Shown here one piece after another: positions 49,440 through 57,781 of a DNA stretch of 64,000 nucleotides. The DNA is taken from assembly GCF_017068395.1 (NCBI RefSeq), contig NZ_CP070619.1:7688001-7752000 (forward strand), given 5' to 3'. The notes under the pieces were generated by a model, which ran no database searches, was not told the origin of the DNA, and saw nothing but the letters and a program-made list of their open reading frames with translations. This DNA is from Rhodococcus pseudokoreensis (GTDB lineage Bacteria > Actinomycetota > Actinomycetes > Mycobacteriales > Mycobacteriaceae). Position 1 is the stretch's first letter, and every line of letters begins with the position of its first letter. Both the position numbers and the translations under genes were made by a program.

Positions 49440-50492
49440 GTGGCCTCACACAAGATGAAGCGCTCCCTGGGCAGCGTGCTGACAGCCGGAGTGCTGTCGG
49501 TGGCGCTCGTGTCGCTGCCCTCGATCCAGGCGGGTGCGGACCCGGTCACCACCAACCCGACCGAGGCGCTGACGAAGCTCGGTGACCTGTCCCGGCAGTC
49601 AGAGCAGACGTCGGAGGCCCTCCACAACGCGCAGATCGATCTCGAGGCCAAGCAGTCGGCGCAGCGCGACGCGGACGCCCGGCTCGCGGCGGACCAGGGC
49701 GTGCTCGACGAGGCCAACGCGCGAGTCGCCGTCTTCCAGCCCGTGGTGAACAAACTCGCCACCGCCAACTACCAGGGCGCCCGGACCAATCGCCTGTTCG
49801 CCGTGATGGTCAGCGACTCACCGCAGCAACTCCTCGATCAGATGTCCGCGCTGGACGCCATCTCCAACGACACCCGCAACCAGGTCGCGCAATTCCAATC
49901 GGCCACATCGGACGCCACCAAGGCGGCCGAGGCGTCGAAGCAGTCGGCGGATTCCGCGCGGGCGGCAACCGAACAGGCCAAGGTGGTCAGCGACGACCTG
50001 CAGCGCAAGCAGAGCGACCTGCAAGCGCAGATCGCCGACGTGATCAAAGCGTTCGGCGATCTCACCGGCGCCGAACGCGACCAGCTGGCGGGGACGCCCT
50101 TCCCGCCCGGCTTCGATCCCAACACGATCCTCGCGCACCTCACTCCCGGCTCGGGCACGAGCGCGCTGCAGGCGGGCATGACCCGCATCGGCGACCCGTA
50201 CGTGTGGGGCGCCACCGGCCCCGACCAGTTCGACTGCTCCGGGCTCGTCGTCTGGGCGTACAAGCAGATCGGCAAGACGCTCCCGCGGTCCAGTCAGGCT
50301 CAGGCCAGCGGCGGCACCCCTGTGTCCCGCGACGAACTCCAGCCCGGCGACGTCGTCCTCTTCTACAACGACGCGTCCCACGTCGGCCTCTACGCAGGAA
50401 ACGGCAACATTCTCCACGCCTCGACGTTCGGTGTGCCGGTGAAGATCGAGTCGATGGCGAAGTTCCCCTTCTACGGGGCGCGCCGCTACTGA
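49440..50492 (+). CDS. Secreted NlpC/P60 endopeptidase with coiled-coil domain (RipA/Rv2190c type)
   Basis: A 350-residue exported hydrolase. The signal peptide (SVLTAGVLSVALVSLPSIQA) is followed by a long helical coiled coil (about 45-205) that typically masks the active site or binds activators. The NlpC/P60 domain (about 240-350) has the catalytic Cys in QFDCSGLVVWAYK and His in ASHVGLYAGNG. GTG 49440 has CGGAGAA about 9 nt upstream. It shares its start region (VAS) and leader with the preceding gene, so the two are tandem paralogues. Likely substrate: the stem peptide of septal peptidoglycan. Confidence 0.92.
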   Translation: MASHKMKRSLGSVLTAGVLSVALVSLPSIQAGADPVTTNPTEALTKLGDLSRQSEQTSEALHNAQIDLEAKQSAQRDADARLAADQGVLDEANARVAVFQPVVNKLATANYQGARTNRLFAVMVSDSPQQLLDQMSALDAISNDTRNQVAQFQSATSDATKAAEASKQSADSARAATEQAKVVSDDLQRKQSDLQAQIADVIKAFGDLTGAERDQLAGTPFPPGFDPNTILAHLTPGSGTSALQAGMTRIGDPYVWGATGPDQFDCSGLVVWAYKQIGKTLPRSSQAQASGGTPVSRDELQPGDVVLFYNDASHVGLYAGNGNILHASTFGVPVKIESMAKFPFYGARRY

Positions 50493-50528
50493 CGGCGACC
50501 GTCCGGCGACGGCACGCGGGCGTGCTCA

Positions 50529-50534
50529 TACACT
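50529..50534 (+). promoter_or_regulatory. -10 box of a probable leaderless promoter
   Basis: TACACT ends 7 nt before GTG 50542 of the membrane gluzincin gene. Confidence 0.5.
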
Positions 50535-50541
50535 CACCGGC

Positions 50542-51909
50542 GTGCCCGCATCAGACCCGTCTCCCGCAGCGGAGCCGACCTCACGCCGTCAGGCGCGCCC
50601 GTGGGAGCTCGCCGCGCTGGCCGGACTCGTCCTCGCCGTCGTCGTCGTACTCGCGCTGACCGGGTTCTCTCACGACGAGCGGGGCGCCGACGGGGCGGTC
50701 GGCACCGCGCAGGCCGGCTCGGACTCGCGTGCAGCGGCCGTCCAGGCGCTCCTCGACACGTGGGCGTCGGCCGTGCGGACGAACGACACGGCCCGGCTGT
50801 CGGGTCTGATGGATCGGGCGGCGTCGCCGGGCTTCCTGGCCGCGGAGACGCGCCGCGCGAGCAACGTTGCCGGGGTGGAATTCTCGGACTGGGGTTACGA
50901 GATCACCGAGAGTCCCGAGACGGTGGTGCCGTCGAGCCTCGTCGACGCGCTCGGGGCGGACGAGGTGTGGGCGCCTGCCGTGCAACTGCGCTACGCGATC
51001 GCGGGGGCGGACGAGAACCCCACCCGCAAACCCGTCGCACTCGTCGTCGCCCGGCGCGGCGACAGCTGGGCACTCGTCAGCGACAGTGCCACCGTGGACG
51101 GCGAGCGGCGGACCTGGCGCGGACCGTGGGACTTCGGAACCGTCGTGTCGCGACGCGTCGACACCGGCGACGGCCGGACGTCGGTGGTGCTCGGGCATCC
51201 CGAGAACGTCGCGATGGTGGACCGGCTGGCGGAGGAACTCCCCGCCGCCGTCGTCAACGCCACCCAGCTGTGGGGTTCGGACTGGGCGGGCCGCGCGCTC
51301 GTGTGGGTCGCCGGATCGCAGGACGAGTTCACTGCCCTCGTCGGTCCCGATCACGACGGTTTCGGCATCGCCGCGGTCGCCATCTCGGACGCCGTCGACC
51401 CCGACGCCGGCGCGGTCACCGGGCAGCGGATCGTGTTCAGCCCCTCGTCGGCGGAACGGCTCACCGACGTCACCCGGCGGGCGATACTGCGACACGAACT
51501 CATCCACGTGGCGGCGCGCGCCGAGACGGTGGACCGCTCACCGATGTGGGTGCTGGAGGGCTACGCCGAGTACGCCGCTTACCGGGGAACCGGTGAGGCC
51601 GCACGGCAGATCGCGCCGGCCCTGACCGCGCAGGTGGGCGCGGAGGGTCCGCCGACCGGGTTCCCCGAGAACACCGACTTCTCCGAGTCCGGCGAACGCG
51701 GCTCCGTGGCCTACGAGACCGCGTGGTCGATCAACGCGTTCGTCGCGGAGCAGTACGGCGAATCGAAGCTGACGGAGCTGTACCGGACACTGGCCGTGGG
51801 GGAGTCCGATCCGGACACGGTCGACGCACGACTGTCCGACGTCCTCGGCGTCGACGCCGAGCAGTTGCGGGACCGCTGGACCGACTGGGTGGGCGCTCAC
51901 CTGGGGTGA
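50542..51909 (+). CDS. Membrane-anchored zinc metalloprotease (gluzincin type) of unknown substrate
   Basis: A 455-residue protein with one N-terminal helix (about 22-41) and an extracytoplasmic domain. The zinc site is HELIH (His318, Glu319, His322), with the third ligand probably Glu339 in WVLEGYAEY, the HEXXH-plus-Glu arrangement of gluzincins. A preceding domain (60-185) resembles an NTF2/SnoaL-like fold. It lies between NlpC hydrolases and PimB, so an envelope role is likely. I do not know a characterised member. Confidence 0.82.
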   Translation: MPASDPSPAAEPTSRRQARPWELAALAGLVLAVVVVLALTGFSHDERGADGAVGTAQAGSDSRAAAVQALLDTWASAVRTNDTARLSGLMDRAASPGFLAAETRRASNVAGVEFSDWGYEITESPETVVPSSLVDALGADEVWAPAVQLRYAIAGADENPTRKPVALVVARRGDSWALVSDSATVDGERRTWRGPWDFGTVVSRRVDTGDGRTSVVLGHPENVAMVDRLAEELPAAVVNATQLWGSDWAGRALVWVAGSQDEFTALVGPDHDGFGIAAVAISDAVDPDAGAVTGQRIVFSPSSAERLTDVTRRAILRHELIHVAARAETVDRSPMWVLEGYAEYAAYRGTGEAARQIAPALTAQVGAEGPPTGFPENTDFSESGERGSVAYETAWSINAFVAEQYGESKLTELYRTLAVGESDPDTVDARLSDVLGVDAEQLRDRWTDWVGAHLG

Positions 51910-51940
51910 CCCTGCGTCGGTGACCGCGCGGCCGACCCCC

Positions 51941-51946
51941 TACGGT
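51941..51946 (+). promoter_or_regulatory. -10 box of a probable leaderless pimB promoter
   Basis: TACGGT ends 6 nt before ATG 51953. Supports 51953 as the start instead of an in-frame GTG at 51920. Confidence 0.5.
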
Positions 51947-51952
51947 GATCAC

Positions 51953-53080
51953 ATGCGCCGAACCCTGTTGGTGACGAACGATTTTCCGCCACGACCCGGC
52001 GGAATTCAGTCGTACCTGCACACCTTCGCCAAGCACCTGCCCGCCGACGACCTGGTCGTCTACGCCCCGCGCTGGCGCGGCGACTCGCACATCAAGTTCG
52101 ATGCGCGGCAACCGTTTCAGGTCGTCCGGCACCCCACCACCCTGATGGTGCCGACACCGTTCGTCGCCCGCCGCGCCACCAGGCTGCTCGCCGAACACGA
52201 CTGCAACGGCGTCTGGTTCGGCGCAGCGGCCCCGCTCGCCCTGCTCAGTTCGACGCTGCGCCGCGCCGGAGCGGAACGGGTGGTCGCGAGCACCCACGGG
52301 CACGAGGTCGGCTGGTCGATGCTCCCCGCCGCCCGCCAGGCCCTCGGCCGGATCGGCGACGACACCGACGTCGTCACGTACGTCAGCCGCTACACCCGCG
52401 GCCGATTCGCGTCCGCATTCGGCGCCGGTGCGGCACTCGAGCACCTCCCGCCCGGAGTCGACACCGACCTGTTCACCCCGGACAGCGGGGCGAGGTCCGA
52501 ACTGCGCGCCCGGTACGGGCTGGGGGACCGCCCGACGATCCTGTGCCTGTCCCGGCTCGTGCCGCGCAAGGGCCAGGACATCCTCATCAGGGCGCTCCCG
52601 AACATCCGCGAACACGTCGACGGCGCCGTCCTCGTGATCGTCGGCGGCGGACCCTACGAGGACCGCCTGCGCTCCCTCGCCCGCTCGGCCGGCGTCGAGG
52701 ACCACGTCGTGTTCACGGGAACGGTGCCGTCCGCGGAGCTGGCGGCGCACCACACGATCGCCGACGTGTTCGCGATGCCCTGCCGCACGCGGGGCGCGGG
52801 ACTCGACGTGGAAGGCCTCGGCATCGTGTTCCTCGAGGCGTCGGCCTCCGGTGTCCCGGTCATCGCCGGACAGTCCGGCGGCGCCCCGGAAACGGTGCGG
52901 CAGAACGAAACCGGGATGGTCGTGGACGGCACGTCGGTGGCCGAGGTCGCGCGATCGGTGATCGCGGTGCTGTCCGATCGCGACCGGGCGGCGGCGATGG
53001 GCGCGGCCGGCCGGGACTGGGTCAAGGCGCAGTGGCGTTGGGACGTGCTCGCCGCGAAGCTGCAGTCCCTCCTGGCGTGA
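51953..53080 (+). CDS. pimB: Phosphatidylinositol monomannoside mannosyltransferase
   Basis: GT4-family (GT-B fold) enzyme adding the second mannose (alpha-1,6) to phosphatidylinositol mannoside at the cytoplasmic membrane face; 375 residues. N-terminal LLVTNDFPPRPGGIQSYLH and C-terminal GLDVEGLGIVFLEASASGVP (the EX7E donor site) match PimB' (Rv2188c); CLSRLVPRKGQD binds the nucleotide sugar. It is the entry to PIM, lipomannan and LAM synthesis. It ends in terminator cassette C. Confidence 0.93.
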   Translation: MRRTLLVTNDFPPRPGGIQSYLHTFAKHLPADDLVVYAPRWRGDSHIKFDARQPFQVVRHPTTLMVPTPFVARRATRLLAEHDCNGVWFGAAAPLALLSSTLRRAGAERVVASTHGHEVGWSMLPAARQALGRIGDDTDVVTYVSRYTRGRFASAFGAGAALEHLPPGVDTDLFTPDSGARSELRARYGLGDRPTILCLSRLVPRKGQDILIRALPNIREHVDGAVLVIVGGGPYEDRLRSLARSAGVEDHVVFTGTVPSAELAAHHTIADVFAMPCRTRGAGLDVEGLGIVFLEASASGVPVIAGQSGGAPETVRQNETGMVVDGTSVAEVARSVIAVLSDRDRAAAMGAAGRDWVKAQWRWDVLAAKLQSLLA

Positions 53081-53146
53081 CCGCCCCGTGAGTACTTCTC
53101 AACCGCGGGCGGTTAACAAGTACTTACGAGCGCCGGAGGCGCACTA
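53078..53146. terminator. Three-hairpin terminator cassette, copy C
   Basis: It runs from the pimB TGA to the antisense fadD15 stop. The central stem GTGAGTACTT/AAGTACTTAC has one mismatch and nests AACCGC/GCGGTT. The right hairpin is GCGCC-GGA-GGCGC, a sequence variant of the other copies; the left edge CCGCCCCGTGAGT matches copy B. Confidence 0.8.
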
Positions 53147-54955
53147 CTTGGCGTAGAGGGCGGCGATGTCGTCGGCGAAGCTGTCGTGCACCACGCTGCG
53201 CTTGAGCTTCATCGTCGGCGTGAGCTCCCCGGTTTCCTCCGTGAAGTCGACGGGCAGGACCCGGAACTTCTTGATGGCCTCCGCGTGCGACACGAGCTTG
53301 TTGGCCTCGGCGACGGCCTCGTCGATCTCGGCCGTGAGGTCGGCGTCGGCGAGCAGATCCGCGACCGTCGTACCCGCGGGCTTGCCGTTGCGCTCGTTCC
53401 ACGCGGGCAGTGCGTCGGCGTCGATGGTGATGAGCGCGCCGATGAACGGCTGCTGGTCGCCGACGAGGATGGCCTGGCTGATCAGCGGGTGGGCGCGCAG
53501 GTGATCCTCGAGCTGGGCGGGGGAGACGTTCTTGCCGCCCGCTGTGACGATGATCTCCTTCTTGCGGCCGGTGATGGTGATGTAGCCGTCCGCGTCGACC
53601 GACCCGAGGTCGCCGGTGTGGAACCAGCCGTTCTCGATCGCATCGGCGGTCGCGTTCTCGTTGCGCCAGTAGCCGCCGAAGACGACCGGCCCCGACAACA
53701 GGATCTCGCCGTCCTCGGCGATGCGAACGGAATTGCCGGCAAGGGGTTTGCCGACCGACCCGACCTTCTGCTCGCCGATCGTGTTGACGGCGAACGCCGC
53801 GGACGTCTCGGTGAGGCCGTAGCCCTCGTAGATGGTGATGCCGATGCCGCGGAAGAAGTGGCCGAGGCGCGCACCGAGCGGAGCGCCGCCGGAGATCGCC
53901 AGCTGGCACTTGCCGCCGAGCGCGGCCCGCAGCTTCGAGAACACCAGCTTGTCGAACAGTGCGTGCTTGGCTTTGAGGACCAGTCCCGGGCCGCCGTTGT
54001 CCTGCGCCTCGCTCCACGCGATGGCCGTCTCGGCGGCGGCGTCGAAGATCTTGCCCTTGCCCTCGCCGTGGGCCTTGGCGCGGGCGCTGTTGTATACCTT
54101 CTCGAACACCCGCGGCACCGACAGGATGAAGTCGGGACGGAACTCACCGAACGTGGGCACGAGGTTCGGGATGTCGCTGGTGTGTCCGAGTGCGGCGCCG
54201 GCGTCGAACGAGGCGATGCTGACGGCACGCGCCAGGACGTGCGCCATCGGCAGGAACATCAGGGTGCTGACGCCGGGCGTCTTCAGGAGGGTGCCGAGAC
54301 TGGAATCGAGGATGCCCTTCGACTCGGCGATGAGGTTGGCGTGGGTGAGTTGGCAGCCCTTGGGTCTGCCGGTGGTGCCGGACGTGTAGATGAGGGTGGC
54401 CGGATCACTGGACTTCAGCGCGGCGACGCGGGTCCGGACCTCGGAGTCGGGAACGTCGGTGCCCCGTTCGGTCAGTTCCGCGACGACGCCGCGATCATTT
54501 TCCGACGCCTCGATCCGGTAGACGCCGCGGAGCGTGGTGGCCTCGGCGGCCACGGACTTGACCGTGGCGGCGTGCGCCGCGTTCTCGACGACGAGGTCGA
54601 TCGCGGCGGAGTCCTCGAGAATCCAGCGGACCTGCTCGGCGGAGGACGTCTCGTAGATCGGGACGGTGACGCCGCCTGCCGCCCAGATGGCGAAGTCGAG
54701 CAGCGGCCACTCGTACCGGGTGGCCGACATCAGGGCCACCCGGTCGCCCTGCTGGACGCCGATGGCGATGAGTCCCTTGGCCACCGCGGTGACCTGCGCG
54801 GCGAACTCGGCGGCCGTGACGTCGGTCCACCGTCCGTCGATCTTGCGCTTGTACACGACCAGCGTCGGGTGGGCCGCGGCATGGGCGAACACCGAGTCGA
54901 CCGCGGACGCGTCCTCCGCGATCGTGAACGACTGTGGCGCGCTGAACTCGGGCAC
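53144..54955 (-). CDS. fadD15: Long-chain fatty-acid-CoA ligase
   Basis: Adenylate-forming enzyme of 603 residues that activates long-chain fatty acids. The AMP-binding motif YTSGTTGRPKG lies near residue 185, and later signatures are GYGLTETSAAFAVN, NGWFHTGDLG and GRKKEIIVTAGGKNVSP. The C-terminal Lys is in TPTMKLKRSVV. GTG 54955 has GGAGG 5 nt upstream; extensions to 55045 are unsupported. It matches Rv2187 beside PimB and is divergent from the SRPBCC gene. Confidence 0.95.
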   Translation of the reverse strand: MPEFSAPQSFTIAEDASAVDSVFAHAAAHPTLVVYKRKIDGRWTDVTAAEFAAQVTAVAKGLIAIGVQQGDRVALMSATRYEWPLLDFAIWAAGGVTVPIYETSSAEQVRWILEDSAAIDLVVENAAHAATVKSVAAEATTLRGVYRIEASENDRGVVAELTERGTDVPDSEVRTRVAALKSSDPATLIYTSGTTGRPKGCQLTHANLIAESKGILDSSLGTLLKTPGVSTLMFLPMAHVLARAVSIASFDAGAALGHTSDIPNLVPTFGEFRPDFILSVPRVFEKVYNSARAKAHGEGKGKIFDAAAETAIAWSEAQDNGGPGLVLKAKHALFDKLVFSKLRAALGGKCQLAISGGAPLGARLGHFFRGIGITIYEGYGLTETSAAFAVNTIGEQKVGSVGKPLAGNSVRIAEDGEILLSGPVVFGGYWRNENATADAIENGWFHTGDLGSVDADGYITITGRKKEIIVTAGGKNVSPAQLEDHLRAHPLISQAILVGDQQPFIGALITIDADALPAWNERNGKPAGTTVADLLADADLTAEIDEAVAEANKLVSHAEAIKKFRVLPVDFTEETGELTPTMKLKRSVVHDSFADDIAALYAK

Positions 54956-55099
54956 GAAAACCTCCGACACTGAAAATACTGACGAGTAGGATTGCGTTCC
55001 CAACTTTAGACCTTCTCCCGAAGGCTCCGCCTCCTGGCCGAACACGGGTGGTCAGAGGCCTGCTCGCGGGGCACCGCGGAACCCATCCGATGGCCATAT

Positions 55100-55489
55100 G
55101 TGAAGCTTGTCGCCGTGAGCAGCATTCAGGTCGCAGACCAGACGTTCATCGCGGCCCCACCGCAGCAGGTCGCGGCGGCGATCGCGCAGCCTGCCCGCTG
55201 GCGCCGGTGGTGGCCCGACCTCACCCTCGCCGTCCGCGAGGACCGCGCCGAGAAGGGCATCCGCTGGACCGTGGCCGGACCCCTCACCGGAACGATGGAA
55301 GTATGGCTCGAGCCGGTGCTGGACGGAGCGATCGTGCACTACTTCCTCCACGCCGAACCGGCGCGCAGCGAGGCCGCCCCGGATCTGGCCGCCCTCAACC
55401 GTCGCAGGCGCGTCGAGGGCAAGGTGATGTCTTTCGAGGTGAAGAAGGAACTCGAGGCCGGTCGCGCAGCGGGAGAACCGCCGTCCTGA
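55100..55489 (+). CDS. SRPBCC-fold protein (Rv2186c-like)
   Basis: A 129-residue START/polyketide-cyclase-like protein. ADQTFIAAPPQQVAAAIAQP, ARWRRWWPDLTLAVREDRA and TVAGPLTGTMEVWLEPVLDG outline the helix-grip fold. Such proteins bind hydrophobic ligands or catalyse cyclisation; no ligand is known. GTG 55100 is used, but GTG 55115 (before SSIQVADQ) is equally possible because neither has a ribosome-binding site. It opens a plus-strand run with a second SRPBCC protein and an ArsA-like ATPase. Confidence 0.75.
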   Translation: MKLVAVSSIQVADQTFIAAPPQQVAAAIAQPARWRRWWPDLTLAVREDRAEKGIRWTVAGPLTGTMEVWLEPVLDGAIVHYFLHAEPARSEAAPDLAALNRRRRVEGKVMSFEVKKELEAGRAAGEPPS

Positions 55490-55640
55490 ACCCGTTCCGG
55501 CCGTCGCGGCGGGGTCGGCATTGTGTCCGGGCGCCGGAATCGTGTGTGATAGTCGGGCACCACACAGACATACGGAACCGGTAACGGCGTGGCCCCGCGA
55601 TCGAGAGCGGGTCGGCCAGGCGAAAGGAAGCGTTCACTCC

Positions 55641-56078
55641 ATGCCCGAGAGGACCAAGAGGTCGATCAGTATCGAGGCGCCGCCCGCCCGGGTGATGGAT
55701 GTGATCGCCGACTTCGACGCATACCCCGCGTGGGTGGCGGCCGCGAAATCCGTCGAGGTCATGGAACCCGGGACGAACGGCCGCGCCGACCGGGTGCGTT
55801 TCGTGCTCGACGCGGGCATGGTCAAGGACACGTACGTCCTCCGTTACGACTGGGCGCCCGACGGCAAGTCGGTCAGCTGGGAACTCGAGTCCGGTGAGAT
55901 CCAGAAGTCGCAGTTCGGTTCGTACGTCCTCGAGGACGAGCCGGACGGCGGCACCACCGTCACGTACGAGCTCACCGTCGACCTCACCATTCCGATGATC
56001 GGCCTGTTCAAGCGCAAGGCGGAGAAGGCGATCACCGACACCGCGCTCAAGGAACTCAAGAAGCGGGTGGAAGGCTGA
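55641..56078 (+). CDS. SRPBCC-fold lipid-binding-type protein (Rv2185c-like)
   Basis: A 145-residue protein. It starts MPERTKRSISIEAPPARVMD and carries VIADFDAYPAWVAAAKSVEV and TYELTVDLTIPMIGLFKRKA, a typical START-like ligand pocket with a C-terminal helix. Lipid binding is inferred from fold only. GAAAGGAAG precedes ATG 55641. Its stop (56076-56078) overlaps the probable CTG start of the ATPase gene, so the two proteins should be made together. Confidence 0.85.
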   Translation: MPERTKRSISIEAPPARVMDVIADFDAYPAWVAAAKSVEVMEPGTNGRADRVRFVLDAGMVKDTYVLRYDWAPDGKSVSWELESGEIQKSQFGSYVLEDEPDGGTTVTYELTVDLTIPMIGLFKRKAEKAITDTALKELKKRVEG

Positions 56079-57316
56079 GCAGCGAGGGCCGTGCCGGACC
56101 TGCGCGGGTCCAGTTCTTCGTGGGGAAGGGGGGCGTCGGCAAGACGACGCTCGCGGCCGCGACGGCACAGGCGGCGGCCGAGTCCGGCAACCGGACGCTC
56201 CTCGTCTCGCTCGACCAGGCGCACTCCCTCGCCGATGTGGTCGGCATCGCCGCCGCCCGCGACGTCGTGTCCGTGACCGACACCCTCGACGTCCTCGAAC
56301 TCGACACCCTCACGTTGCTCGAGAACAGATTCCGCAGCCTGGCAGCGGTTCTCGCGGCCGCAGGCACGCACGACCACGGTGCCCAGTTGTCGGCGCTCGA
56401 ACCGGAGGAACTGACCGGGCTTCCCGGCGTGCAAGACGTGCTCGGGCTGGGCGAGATCGTCCGGTTCGCCACCGAGGGCGACTACGACGCCGTCGTGGTC
56501 GACTGCCCGCCCACCGCGGATTGCCTCCGGACATTGGCCGCGCCCGCGATGACACTGGAGTACCTCGAACGGGTGTGGCCGCAGCACCGCCGCATCGCCG
56601 CGCTGCTGGGTTCCGACCCCCGGCTCGTCATGCTGGTGACGCTGATCGAACAGGTCGTCTCCGCGGTCGGCGAGGTCCGGGAGCTGCTCGCGAACCGCGC
56701 GAAAACCACTGTGCGACTGGTGACGACACCGGAGCGGGTGGTTCTGACGGAGACCCGGCGCACCGTCGCGGTGGCCGCACTGTCCGGGCTGCGCATCGAC
56801 GCCATCCTCGTGAACAACCTTCTGCCGCACTTCGATTCGCCGGCAGGACACGATGATCCCGGTGTGGCATGGTTGATCAGGCGACGAGCGCTGCAGCAGC
56901 GGGTGCTCGCCGAGCTGACCGCCTCTGCGGGCACCACGGTGATCCTCTCGGTCACCCGGTCGGTGACGGAGCCGGTAGGGTGGGCCGATCTCGGCGGTAT
57001 CGCCCGGGAGTTGTATGCCGACGACACGGACGCGGTTGCGGTGTTGGGGAAGAACCCGCCTGCGGTGCGGGTGGGGCTGGAATCGGGGGCCGGTGTGGAT
57101 TCTGTGTACACGATGCGGATGTATCTGCCGCTCGTGAACCCGTCGACCCTCACGTTGGGTCGAGTGGAGGACGACCTGGTCGTGGGAGCGGAAGGGGTGC
57201 GCCGCCGGGTGCGCCTCGCCTCGGTCCTGCGCCGGTGCGTCGTCGCGGGCGCAGAACTCGACGGAAGCGATCTGGTCGTCCGCTTCACGCCCGACCCTCA
57301 GGTGTGGCCGGTATGA
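56075..57316 (+). CDS. ArsA/GET3-like ATPase, probable CTG start
   Basis: P-loop ATPase of about 413 residues of the ArsA/MinD class. The deviant Walker A is GKGGVGKTTLA, preceded by strand VQFFV. Switch-like residues follow in SLDQAHSLADVV, and VVVDCPPTADCLR is the Walker B region. The frame has no ATG, GTG or TTG upstream of GTG 56120, which would cut the first strand of the nucleotide site. CTG 56075, overlapping the previous stop as CTGA, restores it. It matches Rv2184c. It overlaps the next gene by 4 bp (ATGA). Substrate unknown; family members move membrane proteins or metalloids. Confidence 0.8.
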   Translation: MSSEGRAGPARVQFFVGKGGVGKTTLAAATAQAAAESGNRTLLVSLDQAHSLADVVGIAAARDVVSVTDTLDVLELDTLTLLENRFRSLAAVLAAAGTHDHGAQLSALEPEELTGLPGVQDVLGLGEIVRFATEGDYDAVVVDCPPTADCLRTLAAPAMTLEYLERVWPQHRRIAALLGSDPRLVMLVTLIEQVVSAVGEVRELLANRAKTTVRLVTTPERVVLTETRRTVAVAALSGLRIDAILVNNLLPHFDSPAGHDDPGVAWLIRRRALQQRVLAELTASAGTTVILSVTRSVTEPVGWADLGGIARELYADDTDAVAVLGKNPPAVRVGLESGAGVDSVYTMRMYLPLVNPSTLTLGRVEDDLVVGAEGVRRRVRLASVLRRCVVAGAELDGSDLVVRFTPDPQVWPV

Positions 57317-57711
57317 ACGACGACCACGCGCAGTTGCTGGCGGAACTGCGGACGTTGGCCGAGACCGCCCTGGACCGTCTCGAGCCGATCCTCCAGCGCG
57401 CGGCGGCGCCGCACCCCCCGGCGGACGCTGCGGGGGAGCCTGCCGGCGCCGGCCAGTGGTCGGGATGCACGTGGTGCCCGGTGTGCGCGCTCGCGGCCCT
57501 GATCCGCGGCGAACAGCACGACCTCGTGACCCTGCTCGCCGGCCAGGCGTCCGTGCTCATCGCCGTGCTGCGGCAGATCCTCGACGAGCACACCGATCAC
57601 GACCCTTCGGGCCCCGGTGCTCCGGAACCGGGTCCGGGCGACGGCGGTTCGAACACCGAACCCGACGGCGGTCCGGCGTTCGAACCGATCACCATCACGT
57701 TCAAGCGCTGA
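57313..57711 (+). CDS. Small CxWCPVC-motif protein coupled to the ArsA-like ATPase
   Basis: A 132-residue protein (Rv2183c-like). A helical N-terminus (HAQLLAELRTLAETALDRLE) leads to GCTWCPVCALAALIRGEQHD, with three cysteines that could bind zinc or a cluster. A second helix and an acidic Gly/Pro tail follow. ATG 57313 overlaps the ATPase stop as ATGA, so the partner ATPase is its likely interaction target. Function is unknown. Confidence 0.8.
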   Translation: MNDDHAQLLAELRTLAETALDRLEPILQRAAAPHPPADAAGEPAGAGQWSGCTWCPVCALAALIRGEQHDLVTLLAGQASVLIAVLRQILDEHTDHDPSGPGAPEPGPGDGGSNTEPDGGPAFEPITITFKR

Positions 57712-57781
57712 CGGCGCCTGCCGCAGGCGGGATCGGCGGACTCCTGCACGTCGGCGATCCGGCATGGGCACAATCATCTTC

